Origin: Oscillospiraceae bacterium
GTDB taxonomy: Bacteria > Bacillota > Clostridia > Oscillospirales > Oscillospiraceae
Direction: 5' to 3'
Assembly: GCA_017428565.1 (NCBI GenBank)
Contig: JAFRQP010000058.1
Location: forward strand, 1-64,000
Length of the DNA: 64,000 bases
Shown: positions 57,953 through 64,000 of the stretch, piece by piece
How positions within the stretch are numbered: the stretch's first letter is position 1
Layout: every line of letters begins with the position of its first letter
The notes under the pieces: generated by a model
What the model was told of the DNA's origin: nothing
The model's database searches: none
The model's input: the letters and a program-made list of their open reading frames with translations, nothing else
Made by a program: the position numbers and the translations under genes

Positions 57953-58498
57953 TTACAGCGCGGCCGCGACCGCGTCCTTGACTTCCTTCATGTCCACCGT
58001 CGGCTCAAAGCGGGCGATCACCTTGCCCTCCCGGTCGACCAGGAACTTGGTGAAGTTCCACTTGATATAGGCCTTGTCGCCGAACTTCTTGTTGTTCATA
58101 TCCGCATACTTCTTCAGCGCGGCGAGCTTCAGGCCCTTGCCGAAGCCCTCAAAGGGCTTCTCCGTGGCGAGCCAGGCAAACAGCGGGTCCGCGTCTTCGC
58201 CGTTGACGTCGATCTTCCTGAACTGCGGGAAGTCCGTGCCGAACTTCAGCGTGCAAAACTCGTGGATCTCCTCGTCGCTGCCGGGGGCCTGATTGGCAAA
58301 CTGGTTGCTGGGGAAGTCCAGGATCTCCAGACCCTGGTCCTTCATCTCCTTGTACATCGCCTCCAGAGGCTCATAGTGGGGCGTAAAGCCGCAGCCGGTG
58401 GCCGTGTTGACGATCAGCAGCACCTTGCCACGATACTCCGACAGGCTGACTTCTTTCCCCTGCCGGTCCTTCACCGTAAAATCATACACCGTTTTCAT
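57953..58498 (-). CDS. Glutathione peroxidase family thiol peroxidase
   Basis: The 181-residue protein removes hydroperoxides. The catalytic Cys lies in NTATGCGFTPHYEPLEAMYKE, followed by LDFPSNQFANQAPGSDEEI (catalytic Gln) and IKWNFTKFLVDREGKVIARFEPT (Trp-Asn). It is the Cys form, so thioredoxin is the more likely reductant than glutathione. The start at 58498 follows AAAGGA. It lies 23 bases behind the OhrR-like regulator gene, so it is probably induced by organic peroxides. Confidence 0.9.
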   Translation of the reverse strand: MKTVYDFTVKDRQGKEVSLSEYRGKVLLIVNTATGCGFTPHYEPLEAMYKEMKDQGLEILDFPSNQFANQAPGSDEEIHEFCTLKFGTDFPQFRKIDVNGEDADPLFAWLATEKPFEGFGKGLKLAALKKYADMNNKKFGDKAYIKWNFTKFLVDREGKVIARFEPTVDMKEVKDAVAAAL

Positions 58499-58521
58499 GT
58501 TTCCTTTGCTCCTTCCATCAT

Positions 58522-58968
58522 TCATGTATTGTTTTTTTGGTTGTCCAGCATTTCGTGCAGCAGCGCATACAGCATCTGCGCTTTTTCTGGGGAGAGATGG
58601 ATGCAGGACGCCACCATGGCGGGGATCTCCTTTGCCTTTTCCTGCAAGGCCTTCCCTTCCTCCGTCAGCGTGATCACAACGACCCGCTCATCCTCACTGC
58701 TTCTCTTTCTCTCCACATAGCCTGCCTGCTGCATTTTCTTCAGAAGCGGCGAAAGCGTCCCGTTATCCAGCATCAGCTTTTCGCAGAGCTCCCCCACTGT
58801 GATCCCGTCCTTTTCCCACAGCACGAGAAAGACGATGTACTGCGTGTACGTCAGTCCCAGCGGCTTCAGGAAGGGGGTATACAGGTTGATCACATTTCTT
58901 GAGGCGGCATAAAGCGGAAAACACATCTGGTTTTTCAGCTTCATCGCCTCATGATAATCATATTCCAT
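58522..58968 (-). CDS. MarR/OhrR-type peroxide-sensing repressor
   Basis: This 148-residue winged-helix repressor has LKNQMCFPLYAASRNVINLYTPFLKPLGLTYTQYIVFLVLWE, with the N-terminal Cys (about residue 16) located as in OhrR peroxide sensors. VGELCEKLMLDNGTLSPLLKKMQQAGYVERKRSSEDERVVVITLTEEG is the DNA-binding wing region. It heads the operon with glutathione peroxidase, radical SAM and nitroreductase. The promoter (59002-59030) carries an AT-rich palindrome over the -10 element, a plausible autoregulatory site. Confidence 0.88.
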   Translation of the reverse strand: MEYDYHEAMKLKNQMCFPLYAASRNVINLYTPFLKPLGLTYTQYIVFLVLWEKDGITVGELCEKLMLDNGTLSPLLKKMQQAGYVERKRSSEDERVVVITLTEEGKALQEKAKEIPAMVASCIHLSPEKAQMLYALLHEMLDNQKNNT

Positions 58969-58998
58969 GTTGCCCGCCTCCTCTCTATTTTATGCAAG

Positions 58999-59030
58999 TA
59001 TATTTTATCAAATATATTCACGTCTGTCAA
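58999..59030 (-). promoter_or_regulatory. Promoter and operator of the peroxide operon
   Basis: On the minus strand: TTGACA, 17-base spacer, TAAAAT (59002-59007). A palindrome TATATTT-TATC-AAATATA (58999-59016 on the plus strand) overlaps the -10 element and fits an OhrR-type site. Confidence 0.8.
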
Positions 59031-59140
59031 TCCCCAATTTACGGGTTTTTATCGGGAGCGGCGGCAGAAAAGCATTTTGGGTCCGCATCGTCCGTCCGCT
59101 GACCGTCCCGCGCCTTTGGGCGGGAAGCCGGGCCGGGGTT

Positions 59141-60022
59141 TCAGCGTCCCGCAAAAGACTGCCGGATCTGCCGCAGGAAGCGCTCCGCGATGGGCGTAAA
59201 GCTCTGGTACTTGTTCCAGATCAGATACATCTTCATCTCCAGATGGGGCTCGAGGGGACGGAACACCAGCCCGCTCTCCACCGAGGTGTCGACCAGATCG
59301 TTCAGCGTCAGCAGGACGCCCAGGCCCTCCTTCGCGAAGAGGGAGCCGTTGTAGGCGAGCCGGAAGGAGCCCTCCAGCCGCAGCTGCTCAAACTTTTCTC
59401 CCGCCCAGGGACGGATGTCGTTCTCCCAGCTCTGCTCCGAGGAAAAAAGGGGCAGGCCGGCCAGGTCGTCCGCGGTAATGCGTTCTTTCTCCGCGAGCGC
59501 CGAATCCGCCCGGAAGACCGCGCCGAAATAATCGGCCTCCGGAAACAGAATATGGTGATACTTCCTGTCGTTGGGCCGCTCGCAGATCACCGCGAAGTCC
59601 AGCAGCCCTTTGTCCAGCTTTTCCGTCACCTGCTCCGTATCGCCGCTGGTGATATGGTAGCGCAGATCCGGACAGAGCTTTTTAAACGCGCGGATCTCCC
59701 TGGCCAGATATCGGATCTGATAGGACTCCGCCAGGCCGAAATAGATATCGCCCCCGGTGAGCTCGTCCCAGGACAGAAACTCCTTTTCGATCTTATCCGC
59801 CATGGAGACCAGATCCTCCGCCCGGTTGCGGAGCAGGACGCCCTCCTCGGTGAGCGCGATGCTGAAGCTGCGGCGTGTAAAGAGCTTTTTCCCCAGCTCG
59901 TCCTCCAGGGCCCTCAGCGCCTTCGAGAGCGTGGGCTGCGTCACATGCAGCTGCTCCGCCGCGCGGGACATATTCTCCTCCCTTGCCACGGCGAGAAAAT
60001 AGCGAAGCGTGCGGATCTCCAT
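59141..60022 (-). CDS. LysR-family transcriptional regulator
   Basis: The 293-residue regulator has the N-terminal helix-turn-helix MEIRTLRYFLAVAREENMSRAAEQLHVTQPTLSKALRALEDELGKKLFTR and a type-2 effector domain (GDIYFGLAESYQIRYLAREIRAFKKLCPDLRYHI...). AGGAGG precedes the start. Upstream, ATATGCA occurs twice 24 bases apart (near 60036 and 60060), a possible binding site. The divergent partner it would have controlled is a truncated gene (60131), so its target may have been lost. Confidence 0.88.
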   Translation of the reverse strand: MEIRTLRYFLAVAREENMSRAAEQLHVTQPTLSKALRALEDELGKKLFTRRSFSIALTEEGVLLRNRAEDLVSMADKIEKEFLSWDELTGGDIYFGLAESYQIRYLAREIRAFKKLCPDLRYHITSGDTEQVTEKLDKGLLDFAVICERPNDRKYHHILFPEADYFGAVFRADSALAEKERITADDLAGLPLFSSEQSWENDIRPWAGEKFEQLRLEGSFRLAYNGSLFAKEGLGVLLTLNDLVDTSVESGLVFRPLEPHLEMKMYLIWNKYQSFTPIAERFLRQIRQSFAGR

Positions 60023-60130
60023 CAGTCTTCCTCCTTGATATGCAATAAAGGAATATCACGATATGCATTATAACCATTAGCGAAAGGATTTGCAATATGG
60101 TATGGTGAATTTGCAGGGAGGTGATCCGCA

Positions 60131-60501
60131 GTGAAGGACTGGGCGGCCATCAAAGAATGCATGACAGACGCCGGCTGCCGCGCGGAAGCCATCGACCGGG
60201 CGGAGCGCCTCTGTCAAAGCGGAAGCGCAGAGGAGCTGCTCCGCTGCCTGCGCGCCTGCGGCGGAGAGCGCGCCCGGGGACGGGGCGGCGCCCGAGGCAC
60301 ACAGCTCCGTTCTGGTGCTGGTTTTTTCCGCCACCGGCACCACCCGCGGCGTGGCGGAGCGGATCGCCGCGCTCACCGGCGGGGATCCGCAGGAGATCCT
60401 CCCGGCGCAGCCCTATACCGCCGAGGATCTGAACTACGGGGATTCCAGCACCCGCGCCACCGCGGAGCAAAACGACCCGGACGCCCGTCCGGAGATCGCA
60501 T
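60131..60501 (+). pseudogene. Two joined gene fragments: small helical protein and flavodoxin
   Basis: The frame starting at 60131 gives MKDWAAIKECMTDAGC...EELLRCLRAC (about 42 residues), the start of a small helical gut-clostridial protein. It then loses sense. From about 60262 another frame reads AAESAPGDGAAPEAHSSVLVLVFSATGTTRGVAERIAALTGGDPQEILPAQPYTAEDLNYGD. This is a flavodoxin (SATGTT loop) without its signal sequence. It stops at RPEIA near 60500, where a minus-strand gene fragment begins. Neither part can give a whole protein. Confidence 0.7.
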
Positions 60502-60827
60502 TCAGCTATGGCGAACAGGCGGTCAAAGGCGTTTTTCAGATGGCCGGAGATAAACCAGTAATAGAGCGGCGAGGCCAGCACGACGATATCCGCTTCCCGG
60601 TATACGGGATAGATGCGCTCCATATCGTCTCTCTGCACGCAGGGATGCGCGGGATCCTTTCCCCCCTGCCAGCAGCCAAGGCAGCCGCGGATGTTCATTT
60701 TAGCCAGCTGAAACTCCGTGACGGTATTGCCCGCCTCCTCCGCGCCCTTTCTGAACTGCGCGGTCAGCGCGGCGGTATTGCCGTTTGGGCGAGGGCTTCC
60801 GTTGAGTATGATGATTTTCTTCGCCAT
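60502..60827 (-). pseudogene. C-terminally truncated NADPH-dependent FMN reductase
   Basis: It starts normally behind GAGGAG with MAKKIIILNGSPRPNGNTAALTAQF (FMN phosphate loop) and continues CLGCWQGGKDPAHPCVQRDDMERIYPVYREADIVVLASPLYYWFISGHLKNAFDRLFAIAE. At about 60502 the family sequence stops and the frame runs on antisense through the flavodoxin fragment. It is 11 bases behind the related gene at 60838 and would have been its operon partner. Confidence 0.72.
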
Positions 60828-60837
60828 GACTCGCTCC

Positions 60838-61386
60838 TCAGAATCGCTCTGCCAGCGCCGCTGCCCGCGCAACGCCGTCCGTCTTGTCGATATCGCCGAT
60901 CTCCATCACGCCGCCGACGCAGACGGAGCCGACCATGGTCCAGCCGTTCAGCGCGGCGGTGCGCTCGATGGGCAGGCGGACGCCGTCCAGAACGGCCGGG
61001 TCCTCTTCCTCACAGCAGGCGATCAGCGCGCACTCCTTGCCCGCGAAGTCTTTTCCGCCCACCACGAAGGAAAACATCTTGTCGATGGCGCCCTTCAGCT
61101 GGGCCGGGAAGGAATACCAGTACACCGGGGTCGTGAATACGATGGCGTCGGCCGCCAGGATCGCGTCCGCCATGGTGCCGTTGAAGTCGCTCTTGAAGGA
61201 GCAGGGCTGGCCCTTCTTATAGCAGTTCATGCAGGCATGGCAGAAGCCGATGTCCATAAAGGCCGTGTCGAAGCGGGTAACGCTGTGCCCTTTGGCCTCG
61301 GCAGCCTGAATAAAGGCCTCGGTCATGGCAAAGCTGTTGCCCTTCCTGCGGGGGCTGCCGGTCAAAACTACGATCTTTTTACCCAT
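60838..61386 (-). CDS. Flavodoxin-family NAD(P)H-dependent oxidoreductase
   Basis: This 182-residue FMN-binding reductase has an N-terminal KKIVVLTGSPRRKGNSFAMTEAF (phosphate-binding loop), CHACMNCYKKGQPC (iron-sulphur-flavoprotein-like cysteines), and DAIVFTTPVYWYSFPAQLKGAIDKMF for flavin contact. AGGAGGA lies upstream of 61386. The frame to 61428 is longer, but the site favours 61386. It is divergent from an HxlR regulator whose probable operator overlaps the -35 of this gene, so it likely responds to quinones or electrophiles. Confidence 0.85.
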   Translation of the reverse strand: MGKKIVVLTGSPRRKGNSFAMTEAFIQAAEAKGHSVTRFDTAFMDIGFCHACMNCYKKGQPCSFKSDFNGTMADAILAADAIVFTTPVYWYSFPAQLKGAIDKMFSFVVGGKDFAGKECALIACCEEEDPAVLDGVRLPIERTAALNGWTMVGSVCVGGVMEIGDIDKTDGVARAAALAERF

Positions 61387-61440
61387 GGGGGAAATCCTCC
61401 TCGTATCATATTTCGGATGAATTGACATCTTCCGTTTCGC

Positions 61441-61496
61441 ATGGTATCATGAAATCGTATTTGAAACAAGTACTGACATATTTGTTAGGTACTTAC
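61441..61496. promoter_or_regulatory. Divergent control region with palindrome between reductase and HxlR genes
   Basis: Minus-strand promoter TTGTTT-N17-TACCAT (61441-61469) for the reductase. A palindrome AAGTAC-N15-GTACTT (61469-61495) abuts its -35 and lies upstream of the HxlR gene. This fits autoregulation and repression by HxlR. Confidence 0.6.
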
Positions 61497-61510
61497 TTTG
61501 AGGAAAGCGT

Positions 61511-61852
61511 ATGAAGGATAAAAACATTTCGGAAGCCAAATTCAGCGATACCGGATACAGCTACACGCTCTCGCTGATTGCCGGGAAGTACAAGCCCATT
61601 GTGCTCTACTGCCTGATGGAGTATGAGCCGGTTCGCTTCAATGAGATGCACCGGTATCTGGGGACCGCAGCGGACAAGACGCTGAGCCAGACGCTGAAGG
61701 AGCTGGAGCGGGACGGTCTCATCCACCGGGAGATGTATCCTGAAATCCCGCCGAAGGTGGAGTACAGCCTGACGGAAAGAGGGCACTCCCTGGTGCGGGT
61801 GCTGGACCAGCTCTGCACCTGGGGCGAGGAAAACAGGCCGAAGGAAGCCTAG
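61511..61852 (+). CDS. HxlR-family transcriptional regulator
   Basis: The 113-residue winged-helix protein contains YTLSLIAGKYKPIVLYCLMEYEPVRFNEMHRYLGTAADKTLSQTLKELERDGLIHREMYPEIPPKVEYSLTERGHSL, the full HxlR core. A single Cys (about residue 37, LYCLM) lies within the core rather than at the N-terminal position used by YodB-type sensors. GAGG precedes the start. It is divergent from the flavodoxin-type reductase and probably controls it. Confidence 0.88.
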   Translation: MKDKNISEAKFSDTGYSYTLSLIAGKYKPIVLYCLMEYEPVRFNEMHRYLGTAADKTLSQTLKELERDGLIHREMYPEIPPKVEYSLTERGHSLVRVLDQLCTWGEENRPKEA

Positions 61853-62024
61853 CGTTCCGCTCACGGGCCGCCGCGGCCTGTACCCCGCGCTGTTTTGCAG
61901 GCGGCAAAGCGGATCGGCAGGGTGGATTTGACCATCCGGGGGAAAACGAATCCGTTCGGGTGATGATGAGGCAGGCTGTTCTGGTCCTTCCAGACGCCAG
62001 CGGAAATGCCGGAGGAGGGCAGAT

Positions 62025-63122
62025 ATGGAATTCATATGTTCGGCATGCGGAAAACGGGAGAGCGTGCGCACCCGCAAGGCCCACTGTGACTGCGGCGGAC
62101 TTTGGAAGCTGGACTATGAGCCGCCGAAGTTCGACACGGAAAAGATCGATCGGAGCGAGTGGAGCATGTTCCGTTACCGGGCCTTCATGGCGCTGGACGA
62201 CGACGCCTCCTGGCGCGGCATCAGCCTCGGCGAAGGCATGACGCCCATCGTCCGGCTGGATGAGAACGTGCTTTTGAAGATGGACTATTTCATGCCGACC
62301 CTGTCCTTCAAGGATCGCGGGGCGGCGGTGCTGGTCTCCCACTGCCGGGCCATCGGCGTGGACAGCGTCGTGCAGGATTCCAGCGGCAACGCGGGCAACT
62401 CCGTCGCGGCCTACTGCGCCAAGGCCGGGATCGCCTGCGAGATCTTTGTGCCGGAGGGGACCAGCCCCAAGAAGATCGACAGCATCCGCGCCCACGGCGC
62501 CGTCTGCACCGTGGTCCCCGGAGGCCGCGACCACTGCGCGGAGGTCTGCCGGGAGAAGGTGGAGCGGCAGGGCCTGTACTATGCCAACCACGTCTACAAC
62601 CCCTTTTTCTACGAGGGAACAAAGACCTATATCTACGAAGTGTTTGAGCAGCTGGGCCGGATTCCGGCGCATCTCGTGATCCCCGTCGGGAACGGCACGC
62701 TGTTTCTCGGCGCCATCAAGGGCCTGGAGCATCTGCTCCGCTCCGGCTGCATCGAAAAAATGCCGCAGATCATCGCCCTGCAGGCCGAGACCTGCGATCC
62801 GCTCCTCCGCGCCGCGGCGCAGGGCCTGGCGGAGCCGGCAGAACTCACGCCGCGGCCCACCATCGCGGAGGGGATCGCCATCGGCAAGCCCATGCGCGGC
62901 AGGGAGATCCTGGAATACGCCTACAAGTACGGCGTCCGCTTTGTCCACGCACCGGAGGACAGGATCCTGGACGCCCGGGCCGCGCTGGCAAGGCGCGGGA
63001 TCTATTGCGAGCACACCACAGCCGCAAACTACGCGGCCTATCTCGCCTACTGCGAGACTTACGGCCCGACGCCCGACTGTCTCATTACCATGTGCGGCGC
63101 GGGGCTGAAGTCCGACCACTGA
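62025..63122 (+). CDS. Threonine-synthase-like PLP enzyme with N-terminal zinc ribbon
   Basis: The 365-residue fold-type II PLP enzyme starts with a zinc ribbon (ICSACGKRESVRTRKAHCDCGG). The PLP lysine is in PTLSFKDRGAAVLVS. QDSSGNAGNSVAAYCAKAGI is the substrate/asparagine loop, and VIPVGNGTLFLGAIKGLEHL binds the PLP phosphate. It may be a threonine synthase, or a paralogue such as a diaminopropionate or cysteate-type lyase. No homoserine genes are nearby, so the substrate is uncertain. GGAGGAGG lies just upstream of the start. The 170 bases before it hold no gene. Confidence 0.85.
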   Translation: MEFICSACGKRESVRTRKAHCDCGGLWKLDYEPPKFDTEKIDRSEWSMFRYRAFMALDDDASWRGISLGEGMTPIVRLDENVLLKMDYFMPTLSFKDRGAAVLVSHCRAIGVDSVVQDSSGNAGNSVAAYCAKAGIACEIFVPEGTSPKKIDSIRAHGAVCTVVPGGRDHCAEVCREKVERQGLYYANHVYNPFFYEGTKTYIYEVFEQLGRIPAHLVIPVGNGTLFLGAIKGLEHLLRSGCIEKMPQIIALQAETCDPLLRAAAQGLAEPAELTPRPTIAEGIAIGKPMRGREILEYAYKYGVRFVHAPEDRILDARAALARRGIYCEHTTAANYAAYLAYCETYGPTPDCLITMCGAGLKSDH

Positions 63123-63170
63123 TTTTAGATCGCTTTGCTGCGCGGCGCCTGCGAAGAATGGCACACAGCA

Positions 63171-63391
63171 AAAGACAGCCCGTCCTCTCGGACGGGCTGT
63201 CAAGCTGTCGACAAAGTGTCGACAGCTTGAACGCAAGAATGGGAACTTCCGAAAAAAGTTCCCATTCTTGCGTAGATTGAACGTGAAGGGGGGACTCCCA
63301 TCCCCCCTTCACAATCCCCCCATGCGTGTCGGTACCTCGCCGCATGGGTTTGTCTACAGTCTGACAGCCCGTCCTCTCGGACGGGCTGTCT
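63171..63391. repeat. Cluster of five strong hairpins bounded by a repeated hairpin
   Basis: The hairpin ACAGCCCGTCC-TCTC-GGACGGGCTGT occurs at both ends (about 63175-63200 and 63365-63390). Between them are AAGCTGTCGACA/TGTCGACAGCTT (63202-63228), CGCAAGAATGGGAACTT and its complement (63232-63272) and GTGAAGGGGGG/CCCCCCTTCAC (63281-63311). The stretch ends both neighbouring genes and contains no open frame of note. Confidence 0.75.
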
Positions 63392-63402
63392 TTCGCTGTT
63401 CC

Positions 63403-63882
63403 CTATCTCTCTGTCGGTTTCCAGATCCCATGCTGCCGAAAAAAGAGGCTGATTTGGTTTTCAAAGCCCGGGACATCCGTGTTTTTTCTTCTTCCGAACA
63501 GCGGCATGGACAAGTCGGGGATTTCTTCGGCTGCGTCGGGCGGACTTCCGGCGTAGGGAAAGCAGCCGATCCGATTCAAGCCCCAGCTCTCCTCGTCTTT
63601 CTTGGATTTGAAGCAGATTTGGCACAAATAATCCCACTTTTCGCCGTGCTCCATCACACGCAGCAAGCCCAGCGAAGCAAGCTCCGCTTCTGTTTGCGGG
63701 ATCGCGTCCTCCGGGCAAAGCGTAACATAGACCAACTGGATCAGGCGCCCGCTTCGGTCTTCATATTCTCCGACTTTGCGGAACAGCGCCAGCATACCCA
63801 AGAGACCCGCTTTTTTTGCGGAATCCTGGAGGAAGGGATGAACAAAGGTATCGCCGATCTTCCAATCTGCATGATACGCCAT
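63403..63882 (-). CDS. Protein of unknown function
   Basis: The 159-residue soluble protein begins MAYHADWKIGDTFVHPFLQDSAKKAGLLG and has a central WDYLCQICFKSKKDEESWGLNRIGCFPYAGSPPDAAEEI, with a CxxC pair. It ends with FFRQHGIWKPT. No family is recognised; the style recalls small immunity or DUF proteins of clostridia. The start at 63882 has GGAG seven bases upstream; an in-frame ATG at 63906 is possible. The last 118 bases of the window hold no further gene that I can support. Confidence 0.6.
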   Translation of the reverse strand: MAYHADWKIGDTFVHPFLQDSAKKAGLLGMLALFRKVGEYEDRSGRLIQLVYVTLCPEDAIPQTEAELASLGLLRVMEHGEKWDYLCQICFKSKKDEESWGLNRIGCFPYAGSPPDAAEEIPDLSMPLFGRRKNTDVPGFENQISLFFRQHGIWKPTER

Positions 63883-64000
63883 GACGCGGCGCTCCTCTCT
63901 GCGCAAAGACTGCCCGTTTCGAAATCCTCATATTCTCTGCCGGCCCCCCTTGCCGGGATCCTGCCGCGGATGCGCTCTCAGCCGGCGGCGTCAAGGGGCG

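Overview
The window looks like one chromosome segment of an anaerobic, fairly GC-rich clostridial bacterium, most like Oscillospiraceae/Ruminococcaceae of the gut. Reasons: Gram-positive ribosome binding sites, many lipobox lipoproteins and single-membrane secreted proteins, 'ALGHDW' surface proteins, TPEP-repeat linkers, a flavodiiron/rubredoxin oxygen reductase, FeoAB, an ECF-type folate transporter under a tetrahydrofolate riboswitch, and Tn916-type element genes. There is no rRNA and no CRISPR array; one tRNA is present.

Layout. 1-9.1 kb is a minus-strand block: an RlmI-like methyltransferase, a lipoprotein, two tandem paralogous secreted Ig/ALGHDW proteins, then a probable operon of M18 aminopeptidase, a beta-lactamase-fold protein without catalytic residues and a solute-binding lipoprotein. 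9.1-18 kb holds an M3 oligopeptidase with a clear promoter, a lipoprotein with a starch-binding-like module, a sortase-type surface protein behind a helically phased TTAAGA array, small membrane proteins, and a large flavodiiron protein fused to flavin reductase and two rubredoxins. 18-25.2 kb is housekeeping: FeoAB, a glyoxalase-like protein, the folate group (fchA, THF riboswitch, folT, formyl-THF cyclo-ligase), RdgB and tRNA-Gln(CUG).

25.2-55.9 kb is accessory DNA and clearly more AT-rich. Next to the tRNA is a tyrosine integrase with paired TTTGTCACA sites, then an excisionase-like protein, Spo0A-C, HTH_16, sigma-70 and XRE genes of an integrative-element regulatory module (no conjugation genes seen), a KTR zinc-ribbon protein and a dGTPase of a kind known from phage defence. 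From 31.5 to 55.8 kb lies a polymorphic-toxin locus. Two giant WapA/RHS-type secreted proteins are divergent, separated by a SleB-type wall hydrolase, an XRE regulator, an ECF sigma/anti-sigma pair and a small secreted protein. A 5'-truncated orphan RHS with a different tip and several presumed immunity genes complete it. Short REP-like palindromes (AACACA...TGTGTT, about 25 bp) sit on the 3' ends of the immunity genes and flank a mobilised RHS fragment. On the right side four of them each precede a ~240-bp structured repeat, giving a cassette-like array. This is the most unusual part of the window.

55.9-64 kb returns to chromosomal genes: a peroxide-responsive operon (OhrR-like MarR, glutathione peroxidase, radical SAM, nitroreductase) with a promoter-overlapping operator, a LysR regulator, a scar of three truncated genes, an HxlR regulator divergent from a flavodoxin-type reductase, a threonine-synthase-like PLP enzyme, a cluster of strong hairpins and one unknown gene. 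All functions are inferred from sequence reading; no database search was possible.
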